DNA of 64,000 nucleotides, taken from positions 202,801 through 266,800 of the forward strand of contig CAVZBR010000003.1 in the NCBI GenBank assembly GCA_963773585.1, given 5' to 3'. The notes beneath the pieces are model-generated. The model made no database searches and had not been told where the DNA came from. It saw only the letters and a list, made by a program, of their open reading frames with translations. Positions 44,356 through 53,500 of the stretch are shown in pieces (position 1 is the stretch's first letter; each line of letters begins with the position of its first letter). The DNA comes from CAVXJN01 sp963773585 (lineage in GTDB: Bacteria; Pseudomonadota; Gammaproteobacteria; JASBUN01). The translations under genes and the position numbers were made by a program.

Positions 44356-45876
44356 ATGGAGCAGGAATTCAACCACCCAAGCGAGCCGCTGGATCCCGAT
44401 CACGTGCAAGCGCTATCTCGTGAGAACCGGGCTGACTTGATCGCCGAACTGGATCTGGTATTGCCCCAAGGGGGTCTGTTGCAGAACGCCGAAGATCTTC
44501 GTCCGTTCGAATGCGACGGTCTGTCCGCATACCGGCGCCTGCCGTTGGTCGTAGCGCTGCCCGACACCATCGAGCAGGTACAATCGATCCTGAGAATCTG
44601 TAACCGCCACCGCGTCGCGGTGATCGCCCGCGGTGCGGGCACCGGCTTGTCGGGCGGCGCCCTGCCACGCGAAGACGCGGTACTGCTGTCGCTGGCGCGC
44701 TTCAATCGTATCCTCGAAGTGGATCCGCTCGCGCGCTACGCCCGGGTGCAACCCGGGGTTCGCAACCTGGCCATATCCGAGGCCGTTGCGGGCCATGGAC
44801 TCTACTACGCGCCCGACCCCTCCTCGCAGATCGCATGCTCCATCGGCGGCAACGTGGCCGAAAACGCGGGCGGCGTGCATTGCCTCAAATACGGTCTTAC
44901 CGTACACAACATCATGGAGCTGAAGGTCGTCACCATTGACGGCGAACTGCTGACCATCGGCGGGCTGGCGCTGGACACCCCGGGATTCGATCTGCTGGCG
45001 TTGATGACGGGCTCCGAGGGTATGCTGGGCGTGATCGTTGAAATCTGCGTTAAATTGTTGCCGACGCCACAACGCGCCCAGGCGCTTTTGGCCGCATTCG
45101 ATTCGCTGGAAAGCGCCGGCGCGGCGGTTGGCGCCATCATCGCGGCGGGGATCATTCCCGCCGGACTGGAGATGATGGACAACCCAGCCATACGGGCGGC
45201 CGAGGATTTTGTGCATGCTGGTTATCCCGTCGACGCCGCCGCCATACTTTTATGCGAGTTGGACGGCACCAACGAAGAGGTGTCGGCGCAAGTCATGCTG
45301 GTGCGCGATCTGCTGCGTCAAGAAGGCGCGGTGGAAGTGCGCACCTCAGCGGACGAAGCCGAACGCCTGCGATTCTGGAAGGGCCGCAAGGCGGCGTTTC
45401 CCGCTGTGGGCCGTATTTCTCCCGACTATTACTGCATGGACGGAACCATTCCTCGACGCGAGCTGCCCCATGTGCTCACCCGGATCAGTGAATTGTCCCG
45501 CGAATACGGCTTGCCGGTCGCAAATGTATTCCATGCAGGCGATGGCAATTTGCATCCGCTGATTCTGTACGATGCCAATCGCCCCGGTGAACTCGAGCGC
45601 ACGGAGGAACTAGGTGGAAAGATCCTGGAACTTTGCGTAAAAGTGGGCGGCACAATTACCGGCGAACATGGCGTCGGCATCGAAAAAATCAATCAAATGT
45701 GCGTGCAGTTTCCACAAGCGGAACTGGAGCGCTTCCACGCGGTCAAGGCCGCATTCGATCCACAAGGTCTACTCAATCCTGGCAAAGCGGTGCCAACACT
45801 GGCGCGCTGCGCGGAATTCGGTGCCATGCACATCCATCATGGAGCTCTGCCGTTCCCGGAGTTGGAACGCTTTTGA
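44356..45876 (+). CDS. glcD: Glycolate oxidase subunit GlcD
   Basis: The 506-residue FAD-linked oxidase has the FAD-binding segments RGAGTGLSGGALPREDAVLL and IGGNVAENAGGVHCLKYGLT, and the C-terminal ITGEHGVGIEKINQM. With GlcE and GlcF it oxidises glycolate to glyoxylate, passing electrons to the respiratory chain. It is first of a compact glcD-glcE-glcF operon without glcC, glcG or malate synthase genes. Confidence 0.96.
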   Translation: MEQEFNHPSEPLDPDHVQALSRENRADLIAELDLVLPQGGLLQNAEDLRPFECDGLSAYRRLPLVVALPDTIEQVQSILRICNRHRVAVIARGAGTGLSGGALPREDAVLLSLARFNRILEVDPLARYARVQPGVRNLAISEAVAGHGLYYAPDPSSQIACSIGGNVAENAGGVHCLKYGLTVHNIMELKVVTIDGELLTIGGLALDTPGFDLLALMTGSEGMLGVIVEICVKLLPTPQRAQALLAAFDSLESAGAAVGAIIAAGIIPAGLEMMDNPAIRAAEDFVHAGYPVDAAAILLCELDGTNEEVSAQVMLVRDLLRQEGAVEVRTSADEAERLRFWKGRKAAFPAVGRISPDYYCMDGTIPRRELPHVLTRISELSREYGLPVANVFHAGDGNLHPLILYDANRPGELERTEELGGKILELCVKVGGTITGEHGVGIEKINQMCVQFPQAELERFHAVKAAFDPQGLLNPGKAVPTLARCAEFGAMHIHHGALPFPELERF

Positions 45877-45895
45877 CTCCATCCGGAGAGACCGA

Positions 45896-46954
45896 GTGAG
45901 CGACATCAGCCAGACCCTGCAGTCGCAGCTGGAACGTGCGGTAGCGACCAACACCCCGCTTTGCGTTGTCGGCGGCGACAGCAAGGCATTTTTTGGTCGC
46001 GCTAGCGAAGGTGAACCGCTGTGCACCAGCGCCCATCGAGGAGTCGTGCACTACGCGCCCACCGAACTGGTGCTCACTGCACGTTGTGGAACTCCGCTGT
46101 CCGAGATTACCCACCTGCTTGCCGAACACGGGCAAATGTTGCCGTTCGAACCGCCCGCGTTTGGCGACGCGGCCACCATCGGCGGTACAATTGCATGCGG
46201 CCTTTCCGGTCCTCGCCGGCCTTACGCGGGTGCTTCGCGGGATTTTGTACTGGGCACCACCATACTCAGCGGCGATGGACAGATTCTGCGCTTCGGCGGC
46301 GAGGTGATGAAGAACGTTGCCGGATACGACGTCTCACGATTGATGTGCGGTGCTCTCGGTACCTTGGGCGTACTCCTTGACGTATCTTTGAAAGTGCTGC
46401 CCCGGCCCGCATACGATGCGTCACTTCGTTTGGAGATGTCTGCAGCCGAGGCGATCGACGCCATGAACCGCTGGGCTTCCCAACCGCTCCCGTTGAGTGG
46501 CGCGTGTCACGACGGCGGAGCGGTAATACTGCGGCTTTCAGGATCGGAGGAGTCGGTACGAGGGGCGATGGCGAAACTCGGCGGCGAACCACTCGCGGAA
46601 GGCGATTCCTTCTGGTCCGATTTGCGTGAACAGACGCTGGCATTTTTCGACAGCGACAGCCCGCTGTGGCGCCTTTGCGTGCCATCGACAGTGGCGCCGC
46701 TGGAGCTACCCGGGAAATGGCTGCTGGACTGGGGTGGTGGTCAGCGCTGGCTGAAAACGCCGGCCAATGAATCCACTGTGCGTGATGCGGCAGCCAGCGC
46801 CGGTGGCCACGCCACCCTGTTCCGCGGCGGCGATCGCAGCGGCGACGTGTTTCAGAAGCTCGAGCCACAGCTTGCCAAACTGCATCGAGCCCTGAAGCTT
46901 CGATTCGATCCGACCGGTATCCTTAATCCGGGGCGGATGTACCCACAATGGTGA
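45896..46954 (+). CDS. glcE: Glycolate oxidase subunit GlcE
   Basis: The 352-residue FAD-binding protein starts at GTG 45896, with GGAGAG upstream (SDISQTLQSQLERAVATNTP). It contains FEPPAFGDAATIGGTIACGL, DFVLGTTILSGDGQILRFGG and EVMKNVAGYDVSRLMCGALG. It ends with the FDPTGILNPGRMY motif shared with GlcD. The longer frame from 45668 overlaps glcD by 209 bases and is rejected. The stop lies about 18 bases before glcF. Confidence 0.93.
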   Translation: MSDISQTLQSQLERAVATNTPLCVVGGDSKAFFGRASEGEPLCTSAHRGVVHYAPTELVLTARCGTPLSEITHLLAEHGQMLPFEPPAFGDAATIGGTIACGLSGPRRPYAGASRDFVLGTTILSGDGQILRFGGEVMKNVAGYDVSRLMCGALGTLGVLLDVSLKVLPRPAYDASLRLEMSAAEAIDAMNRWASQPLPLSGACHDGGAVILRLSGSEESVRGAMAKLGGEPLAEGDSFWSDLREQTLAFFDSDSPLWRLCVPSTVAPLELPGKWLLDWGGGQRWLKTPANESTVRDAAASAGGHATLFRGGDRSGDVFQKLEPQLAKLHRALKLRFDPTGILNPGRMYPQW

Positions 46955-46972
46955 TGTAAGTCTCAGACGTCC

Positions 46973-48211
46973 ATGCAAACCAATCTACTTCAATCGTTTC
47001 TCGACGAACCCGAAGGCCTCGAAGCGGAGCGCATCCTGCGCAATTGCGTGCACTGCGGATTTTGCAACGCAACCTGCCCAACTTATCAACTGTTGGGCAA
47101 CGAACTCGACGGCCCACGCGGCCGCATCTATCTCATCAAACAGATGTTGGAAGGCCAAACGCCGAGCGCACGTAGCCAATTGCACTTGGATCGCTGCCTG
47201 ACTTGCCGCAACTGCGAAACCACCTGTCCGTCCGGCGTCGAATACTCGCGCTTGCTGGAGATCGGACGCAGTGAAATCGAACGGCAAGTGTCGCGACCCA
47301 TGCGCGAGCGCTTGCTTCGCTTCGGACTGTTGCGCCTGCTTCCCTACCGGCGGCGATTCTCCGCGGCACTACATCTGGGTCAAGCGATACGACCGCTATT
47401 GCCAAAGAAACTGCGCCTGATGGTACCGCGCAAAACGCGCGCCCGACGTGCACAGCCATCGCAACACTCACGGCGCGTACTGCTACCGCTAGGCTGCGTG
47501 CAACCTGCTTTGGCACCGCAGATCGACGGCGCCACGGTTCGCGTGTTGGACCGCCTCGGTATCACCGCCGTACAAACCGGCGACGGCGGCTGTTGCGGCG
47601 CTATCAATCTGCACCTCGGCCAGGAAGCGCGGTCACTGGATTTCATGCGCCAGAATATTGATGCCTGGTGGCCGGAAATCGAAAAAGGGATCGAGGCGAT
47701 CGTGGTGACTGCAACCGGCTGCGGCGTCACGGTTCGTGAATATGGGCGGCTCCTTGCCCACGACACCCGCTACGCGCAAAAGGCCAGCCGGGTATCGGCA
47801 CTGGCAAAAGATTTATGTGAGGTGCTGGCCGACGAGCCCCTGGAGCCGTTGCTGAGCGGGGCCCCGAAGCGCGTTGCTTTTCATGCGCCTTGTACGCTGC
47901 AGCACGGCATGAAGCTGCCTGGAATAACCGAACAGTTGCTGCTGCGCGCGGGGTTTGAGCTTACGCCGATTCCCGACGCTCATCTGTGCTGCGGTTCCGC
48001 GGGCACGTACTCGATTTTCCAACCCGAATTGTCGCGCGAATTAGGCGATCGCAAAGTCGCGGCATTGGTGTCCGGAGGACCCCAGGCACTTGCGACCGCA
48101 AACATTGGCTGTCTGATGGAAATCCGGAAACGAACCGATCTTCCGGTCGTGCACTGGATCGAGTTGTTGGATACCGAGACTAAGTGGCCGGCGGCCGATC
48201 AGGTCGCGTAG
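46973..48211 (+). CDS. glcF: Glycolate oxidase iron-sulfur subunit GlcF
   Basis: This 412-residue protein has two 4Fe-4S motifs, CVHCGFCNATCPTY (residues 24-37) and CLTCRNCETTCPSGVEY (73-89), and CCG-type motifs GDGGCCGAINLHLG and HLCCGSAGTYSIFQPELS that bind redox centres at the C-terminus. It relays electrons from the GlcDE flavins to quinone. Complete for its family. Confidence 0.96.
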   Translation: MQTNLLQSFLDEPEGLEAERILRNCVHCGFCNATCPTYQLLGNELDGPRGRIYLIKQMLEGQTPSARSQLHLDRCLTCRNCETTCPSGVEYSRLLEIGRSEIERQVSRPMRERLLRFGLLRLLPYRRRFSAALHLGQAIRPLLPKKLRLMVPRKTRARRAQPSQHSRRVLLPLGCVQPALAPQIDGATVRVLDRLGITAVQTGDGGCCGAINLHLGQEARSLDFMRQNIDAWWPEIEKGIEAIVVTATGCGVTVREYGRLLAHDTRYAQKASRVSALAKDLCEVLADEPLEPLLSGAPKRVAFHAPCTLQHGMKLPGITEQLLLRAGFELTPIPDAHLCCGSAGTYSIFQPELSRELGDRKVAALVSGGPQALATANIGCLMEIRKRTDLPVVHWIELLDTETKWPAADQVA

Positions 48212-48227
48212 CGCAGCCTGCTTCGCG

Positions 48228-48779
48228 TCAAGCCGAACCTCTGAATAGCTGCTCCCGGTAATATCGCAACTCGCGAATGGAATCATGTATGTCGTCCAGC
48301 GCAAGATGGCTGGAGGTTTTATTGAAACCTTTGGAGACGTCGGGATACCAGCGACTGCACAGTTCCTTGATGGTGCTGACGTCCAGATTGCGGTAGTGAA
48401 AATAGGCTTCCAGTTCCGGCATCAGGCGGGCGAGGAAACGTCGGTCCTGGCAAATACTGTTGCCGCACATCGGTGACACGCCCGTCGGCACGTATTGTTC
48501 AAGGAAGCCGATGGTCTGGTATTGCGCTTCCGAATCGTAGATATTGCTGGCGCGGACCCGCTCCACCAATCCCGACTGGGTATGCTGGTTTGTATTCCAT
48601 TCATCCATGGCATCGAGGATGGCGTCGTTCTGATGAATGGCGAGCACTGGACCTTCAGCCACGACGTTCAAGTTCACGTCGGTCACAACCGTGGCGATTT
48701 CAATAATGCAGTCATTCTGGGTATCGAGACCGGTCATCTCGAGATCGATCCAGATCAAATTATTCGGATCCTGGGCCAT
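48228..48779 (-). CDS. orn: Oligoribonuclease
   Basis: The 183-residue DEDDh exonuclease starts MAQDPNNLIWIDLEMTGLDT at ATG 48779, with the acidic residues of WIDLEMTG, DRRFLARLMPELEAYFHYRN and the SSHLALDDIHDSIRELRYYR histidine-aspartate pair. It degrades short RNA oligomers and pGpG. The frame extended to 48917 would overlap the protease start and has no family support. Convergent with glcF. Confidence 0.97.
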   Translation of the reverse strand: MAQDPNNLIWIDLEMTGLDTQNDCIIEIATVVTDVNLNVVAEGPVLAIHQNDAILDAMDEWNTNQHTQSGLVERVRASNIYDSEAQYQTIGFLEQYVPTGVSPMCGNSICQDRRFLARLMPELEAYFHYRNLDVSTIKELCSRWYPDVSKGFNKTSSHLALDDIHDSIRELRYYREQLFRGSA

Positions 48780-48916
48780 GCGAATACCTGAGGCGTGTAT
48801 GAGATTGCCATGCCGCGCGTACGGCTGGACCGCCAACCGCCTTTTGATTAGAGTTGAAACAGCGCGACAAACAAGCCTAGCCGGAAACACGTCACGCAGC
48901 AACGAGAAACAATCCA

Positions 48917-50176
48917 ATGAATGCTTTCACTGCCATATTTCTGTTCATGCTCGCGATCAGCGTCGCCCTGCAATTGTGGCTGGGCTATCGCCACGCCCGC
49001 TATGTTGGGGCACACCGCGACCAGGTACCTGAAGAATTTCGCGACAATATTCCATTGGCAGCTCATCGCAAGGCTGCTGACTACACAGTCGCCAGTACCC
49101 GGCTCGGCGGCCTGGAGACGCTGTACAGCGGCCTTTTGCTAATGCTATGGACCATTGCCGGGGGCCTGGATCTATTGGATCGCGCATGGCGCGGTTTGCA
49201 CTTTGGCCCACTGGTCACCGGGGTTCTCGTGTTGATCAGCGCGATGCTGTTGATGTCCCTGCTGGATCTGCCATTCTCGGCAGTCAGAACCTTTATCCTC
49301 GAACAGCGTTTCGGCTTCAACCGCAGTAGCGTTGGCGTATTTCTGGGCGACCTGGTCAAGGGCGCGGCGTTGATGTTGATTCTCGGAGCGCCACTGGCGC
49401 TGCTCGTTCTGTGGATCATGGCCAGCGCGGGAACACTCTGGTGGTTGTATGTTTGGATGGTGTGGTTCGGATTCAGTCTCTTGATGATGTGGGCCTATCC
49501 ATCGGTCATCGCCCCGTTGTTCAACAAGTTCACGCCGTTGCAAGACATGGGGCTCAAAGAGCGCATCGAGACGCTGTTGCACGAATGCGGCTTCAAAAGC
49601 GATGGCATCTTCGTAATGGACGGGTCAAAACGTTCCACCCATGGCAACGCGTATTTTGGCGGAATCGGCAGTAACAAGCGGATCGTGTTCTTCGACAATC
49701 TCATCAAACAGCTCGACGGCGATGAAATCGAAGCGGTGTTGGCCCACGAGCTCGGGCATTTCCGTTTGCACCATATCCGTAAGCGGCTGGCCGGGCTCGG
49801 CCTAATGAGCCTGCTCGGCTTGGCCCTGCTCGGTTGGTTGATTACGCAGCCCTGGTTCTATCACGGCCTCGGCGTCAGTCAGCCGTCGCATTACATGGCC
49901 TTGCTGCTGTTTATGCTGTCGGCCCCGGTGTTCGGCTTCCTATTGACGCCTGCGGGCGCATGGATATCCCGTCGTCACGAATTCCAGGCAGACGCCTATG
50001 CCGCCGGTCGGCGCGATGCCGCTGCCCTGGTGCGGGCATTAGTCAAACTGTACGAAGAGAACGCCAGCACACTTACGCCCGACCCCATCTACTCGCGCTT
50101 TTACTACTCACATCCGCCGGCATCGGTGCGGATCGAACATTTGAAAGCAAGTTTCGGCAGTCGGGCTCCGGCGTAA
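48917..50176 (+). CDS. M48 family membrane zinc metallopeptidase
   Basis: The 419-residue protein resembles Ste24/CAAX prenyl proteases: several membrane segments (AIFLFMLAISVALQLWLGYR, VTGVLVLISAMLLMSLLDLP), the zinc motif VLAHELGHFRLHHIRKR (about residues 275-291) and downstream HEFQADAYAAG supplying the third ligand. It acts in the inner membrane on unknown peptides. The start is just outside orn on the opposite strand. Confidence 0.93.
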   Translation: MNAFTAIFLFMLAISVALQLWLGYRHARYVGAHRDQVPEEFRDNIPLAAHRKAADYTVASTRLGGLETLYSGLLLMLWTIAGGLDLLDRAWRGLHFGPLVTGVLVLISAMLLMSLLDLPFSAVRTFILEQRFGFNRSSVGVFLGDLVKGAALMLILGAPLALLVLWIMASAGTLWWLYVWMVWFGFSLLMMWAYPSVIAPLFNKFTPLQDMGLKERIETLLHECGFKSDGIFVMDGSKRSTHGNAYFGGIGSNKRIVFFDNLIKQLDGDEIEAVLAHELGHFRLHHIRKRLAGLGLMSLLGLALLGWLITQPWFYHGLGVSQPSHYMALLLFMLSAPVFGFLLTPAGAWISRRHEFQADAYAAGRRDAAALVRALVKLYEENASTLTPDPIYSRFYYSHPPASVRIEHLKASFGSRAPA

Positions 50177-50223
50177 GTCGCGGCTGGGAATTTACGTCTC
50201 GCTCACAGTCAAGGGAGCACATC

Positions 50224-50556
50224 ATGACGAACCTGGCGAACCAGCATTGCACCAAGCCTGGAAAGGACGACGCGCCTTTGGACGCCGCTCGGATTACGGC
50301 TCTGAAGGAGCAAATCGACCCCGACTGGAAGGTGGATGCGGAACAAAAGCGTATCAGTCGGGACTTCGCCTTCAAGGACTTCTACGAAACGGTCGCGTTC
50401 GTCAACGCGCTGGCGTGGATCGCAAACCATGAAGATCACCACCCGGATCTCGAGGTCAGCTACAAGCACTGCATCGTGCACTTCAGCACCCACGCTGTCG
50501 GCGGGCTGTCGGAAAATGATTTCATCTGCGCTGCGAAGGCCGACGCGCTTGTATAA
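50224..50556 (+). CDS. phhB: Pterin-4a-carbinolamine dehydratase
   Basis: The 110-residue protein contains the family motif IANHEDHHPDLEVSYKHCIV with the catalytic histidines and begins MTNLANQHCTKPGKDDAPLD (ATG 50224, AGGGAG before it). It recycles oxidised pterin cofactor. No phenylalanine hydroxylase gene is adjacent, so a role in general pterin or molybdopterin chemistry is possible. A longer in-frame start upstream lies inside the protease gene and is rejected. Confidence 0.93.
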   Translation: MTNLANQHCTKPGKDDAPLDAARITALKEQIDPDWKVDAEQKRISRDFAFKDFYETVAFVNALAWIANHEDHHPDLEVSYKHCIVHFSTHAVGGLSENDFICAAKADALV

Positions 50557-50576
50557 ACTGCCGCCGAAGGCCGACC

Positions 50577-51593
50577 ATGGCGCAGCGTAAACTGAGCCAA
50601 CAACAAACGCGGCGAATCCAGGCGCAGCAGGAGCAACGCAAGCGTCGCGCTCAACATCCAGAGCCACAGGATCATAGATCCGATTCCAGCGAACTCGGCC
50701 CCGGCCAGCAGGGCTTGATCATCGCCCATCACGGCGCCGCCCTGACGGTGGAGGGTAGCGACGGTATCCAACTACGCTGCACCGCCCGGCGCAATCTCGG
50801 CGCCTTGGCATGCGGCGACCGAGTGGTCTGGCAACCTTCGGGATCCACGGAAGGGGTCGTGGTGGCAGTGCATCCGCGCCGCTCCCAACTCGCCCGTCCC
50901 GACAATAGCGGTCGACAAAAGCCGTTCGCCGCCAACCTCGACCGTATTTTCGTCGTCGCCGCCGCGTACCCGGAGCCCAGCGAGTATCTCATCGACCGTT
51001 ATCTGGTTACCGCGGAACTGACCGGCATCGCCCCGGTCATTGTTTTCAACAAGATCGACCTGCCCGATGCAGCGACACTGAAGTCGCTGCGTCGACGCAT
51101 GGCGGTCTATGAGCGGATCGGATACGAGGTACTGTACGCGAGCGTCACCGAGGCACACGGGCTCGACGCGCTGCGCGAGGCGCTGGCCCATCACACCAGC
51201 ATCCTGGTGGGGCAGTCCGGGGTCGGTAAATCGTCTCTGGTGAAGGCCATGCTGCCGCATCATGACATCCGAATCGGTGCGCTCGGTGAAACACGTCAGG
51301 GGCGCCACACCACCACCACTGCACTGCTGTACCACTTGACCGGCGGCGGCGATTTGATCGATTCACCCGGCGTACGGGATTTCGCCGTCTGGCACATCGA
51401 ACCGGCACAGATCCCGCAGGGCTATCGGGAGTTCGCGCCGTTCCTGGGTGGCTGCAAGTTCAGCGACTGCAGCCATCGCCATGAACCGGGTTGCGCGCTT
51501 CTGCGCGCGGTTGAAAACGGCGAAATCGATCGACAGCGTCTGCAGCGCTATCAGGAAATCATGGACGAAGTGACTGCCTACCGGGCATCGTGA
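50577..51593 (+). CDS. rsgA: Ribosome small-subunit GTPase RsgA
   Basis: The 338-residue circularly permuted GTPase has a basic N-terminus (MAQRKLSQQQTRRIQAQQEQ), an OB fold, VIVFNKIDLPDA (G4), ILVGQSGVGKSSLVKAMLP (G1), LIDSPGVRDFAVW (G3) and the zinc knuckle GGCKFSDCSHRHEPGCALLR. It checks late maturation of the 30S subunit. The gene is next to orn, as in many gammaproteobacteria. Its end abuts the convergent HIT gene with no spacer. Confidence 0.96.
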   Translation: MAQRKLSQQQTRRIQAQQEQRKRRAQHPEPQDHRSDSSELGPGQQGLIIAHHGAALTVEGSDGIQLRCTARRNLGALACGDRVVWQPSGSTEGVVVAVHPRRSQLARPDNSGRQKPFAANLDRIFVVAAAYPEPSEYLIDRYLVTAELTGIAPVIVFNKIDLPDAATLKSLRRRMAVYERIGYEVLYASVTEAHGLDALREALAHHTSILVGQSGVGKSSLVKAMLPHHDIRIGALGETRQGRHTTTTALLYHLTGGGDLIDSPGVRDFAVWHIEPAQIPQGYREFAPFLGGCKFSDCSHRHEPGCALLRAVENGEIDRQRLQRYQEIMDEVTAYRAS

Positions 51594-51938
51594 TCAGCCA
51601 GGCGGCCAGTGCATCGGCCGCCCGCCGAGTACATGCAGATGTACGTGATAGACACTCTGGCCCGCTTCAGGGTTACAGTTGATCACGGTACGATAACCAC
51701 GCTCCGCCACCCTTTCGCGCTCGGCCACCATGCGCGCCGCCAGGTACATACGTCCGAGCAACTCCGCATCGTGTTCCTGAATCTCGTTCAGCGTGCTGAT
51801 GTGGCGCCTGGGGATGACCAGCACGTGAGTCGGCGCTTGCGGATTGAGGTCTCGGAATGCCAAGACGTGCTCGTCTTCATAAACCACATCGGGTTGAATC
51901 TCGCCTTCCGCCATCTTACAAAAAACACAATCGGACAT
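51594..51938 (-). CDS. hinT: HIT family protein (HinT-like)
   Basis: This 114-residue protein starts MSDCVFCKMAEGEIQPDVVY and ends with the histidine triad QSVYHVHLHVLGGRPMHWPP. HinT hydrolyses nucleoside phosphoramidates. Two N-terminal cysteines (CVFC) form half of the zinc site that many members have. Complete family length. Confidence 0.95.
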   Translation of the reverse strand: MSDCVFCKMAEGEIQPDVVYEDEHVLAFRDLNPQAPTHVLVIPRRHISTLNEIQEHDAELLGRMYLAARMVAERERVAERGYRTVINCNPEAGQSVYHVHLHVLGGRPMHWPPG

Positions 51939-52003
51939 GGGTTACCTCGTGAATGCGCAGCAATGCGACTGGAACGTGGCCAGCGCTTCGGCTTGCTGCA
52001 AGA

Positions 52004-52366
52004 TTAAATGAAATAGTCGACGCCGCGACCGCTGGCGGCCGTGGCGTCCGGATTCGAATAGGCTTGATAAGCGGCCAACGCGTGCCGCTGTACAAACTGC
52101 TGATTGGAGTGGCGGCGATAGAACGCAGGATGGTCCTCGCGGCGGCTGACGTACGTCTCGGCGCGATGGCTGGAGGGCGCCTCGGGCTCACGGCCGCCCT
52201 GCAGCAGCTCTCCCTGCAGGACCCGCTCCTGGCCGCTGCGGGCGCTGGTATGGGATAGCAGCTCCGTAACCCGCTCCACGGACTTGCCGGCGCCTGGACG
52301 CTCGGCGAGCGCCGGGCGGGCGGGAAGCAGATTGTGGGAGACAGGAACGATCTGCATGGTGACCAT
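52004..52366 (-). CDS. Small hypothetical protein
   Basis: The 120-residue protein starts MVTMQIVPVSHNLLPARPAL and ends QRHALAAYQAYSNPDATAASGRGVDYFI. I do not recognise a catalytic domain. The C-terminus (ALAAYQAY...VDYF) resembles the end of small uncharacterised gammaproteobacterial proteins encoded near recR. It has no signal peptide and is rich in Ala, Gln and Arg. The start could be at 52366 or 52357. Confidence 0.6.
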   Translation of the reverse strand: MVTMQIVPVSHNLLPARPALAERPGAGKSVERVTELLSHTSARSGQERVLQGELLQGGREPEAPSSHRAETYVSRREDHPAFYRRHSNQQFVQRHALAAYQAYSNPDATAASGRGVDYFI

Positions 52367-52446
52367 TCGTCCGGCGCATGCGCCAGGCAATCATCGTTTG
52401 GGACTCAGAAGGATAGCACAGCACCCCAGGGGCGCCTGCGCCAGCG

Positions 52447-53043
52447 TCACACCTGCCGCCGATCCGTGAACGCCTGCGACAACGTGCCGCCGTCGACGAA
52501 CTCCAGCTCGCCCCCCAATGGCACACCGTGGGCGATACGGCTGGCACGTACTCCGCCTTGGCGCGCCATTTCCCCGATGTAATGGGCGGTGGCCTCGCCT
52601 TCGACCGTAGGATTGGTCGCCAAAATCACTTCGTTGATGTTTCCGGTCCGGAACCGCTCGGCCAAAACTTCCAACCCCAGTTCATCGGGACCGATGCCGT
52701 CCAGCGGCGACAAGTGCCCCATCAATACGAAATACAGCCCTTTATAGCCGGTGGCGCGCTCGATATTGGCGATGTCGGCCGGGCTTTCGACTACGCACAG
52801 CAGCCCCTGGTCCCGCACCGGGTTGGCGCAAAGTCCGCACAATTGCGTTTCGCTCAGCGTCCGGCAGCGCTCACAACGCCCGATACCGTCGGCAGCGGCG
52901 ACCAGCGCGTGGGCAAGCTGGCGGGCGCCGTCGCGATCGCGCTGCAACAGATGGAATGCCATGCGCTGGGCGGATTTCGGCCCTACTCCCGGCAGGCATC
53001 GCAATGCCTCGACCAGGCCGTCGATCAACGGCGAGTATCCCAT
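52447..53043 (-). CDS. recR: Recombination mediator protein RecR
   Basis: The 198-residue protein has the helix-hairpin-helix LRCLPGVGPKSAQRMAFHLL, the zinc finger CERCRTLSETQLCGLCANPV, and a Toprim domain starting LCVVESPADIANIERATGYK. RecR works with RecF and RecO to load RecA at gaps. It directly follows ybaB, in the standard dnaX-ybaB-recR order. Confidence 0.97.
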   Translation of the reverse strand: MGYSPLIDGLVEALRCLPGVGPKSAQRMAFHLLQRDRDGARQLAHALVAAADGIGRCERCRTLSETQLCGLCANPVRDQGLLCVVESPADIANIERATGYKGLYFVLMGHLSPLDGIGPDELGLEVLAERFRTGNINEVILATNPTVEGEATAHYIGEMARQGGVRASRIAHGVPLGGELEFVDGGTLSQAFTDRRQV

Positions 53044-53044
53044 C

Positions 53045-53374
53045 TCAGAACGGCAGTTTCATGCCCGGAGGCAGCGGCATCCCGGCCGTGGCATCCGCCA
53101 TCTTTTCCTGTGTGGTTTTCTCGATCCGATGCACTGCGTCGTTGACAGCCGCTGCGATCAGGTCCTCCAGCATGTCCCGATCCTCGCCCAGTAAGCTGTC
53201 GTCGATGGTGACCCGTTTCACCTCGTGGCGGCCGTTCATAGTCACGCTCACTAGACTGCCTCCGGCCTGGCCGGTCACCTCCATGGCGGCAAGCTCCTGC
53301 TGGACCCGCTGCATATTCTCCTGCATCTTCTGGGCCTGCTTCATGATATTTCCAAGACCACCTTTCATCGCCAC
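53045..53374 (-). CDS. ybaB: YbaB/EbfC nucleoid-associated protein
   Basis: This 109-residue protein (MKGGLGNIMKQAQKMQENMQ) has the YbaB fold with AGGSLVSVTMNGRHEVKRVT and DLIAAAVNDAVHRIEKTTQE. It binds DNA as a dimer and affects gene expression and recombination. Flanked by dnaX and recR in the conserved arrangement. Confidence 0.96.
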   Translation of the reverse strand: MAMKGGLGNIMKQAQKMQENMQRVQQELAAMEVTGQAGGSLVSVTMNGRHEVKRVTIDDSLLGEDRDMLEDLIAAAVNDAVHRIEKTTQEKMADATAGMPLPPGMKLPF

Positions 53375-53500
53375 ACCCTCGCGTTGGCCAAAGTCCGAAT
53401 AATATTAATAGCGGATGCTACCGAGCACGGCCGCGGGATTGCACCGACAGGCAGCACAACCGGTGCCGCCAGCACCGCACGGCGATCCGCGACGCGGATC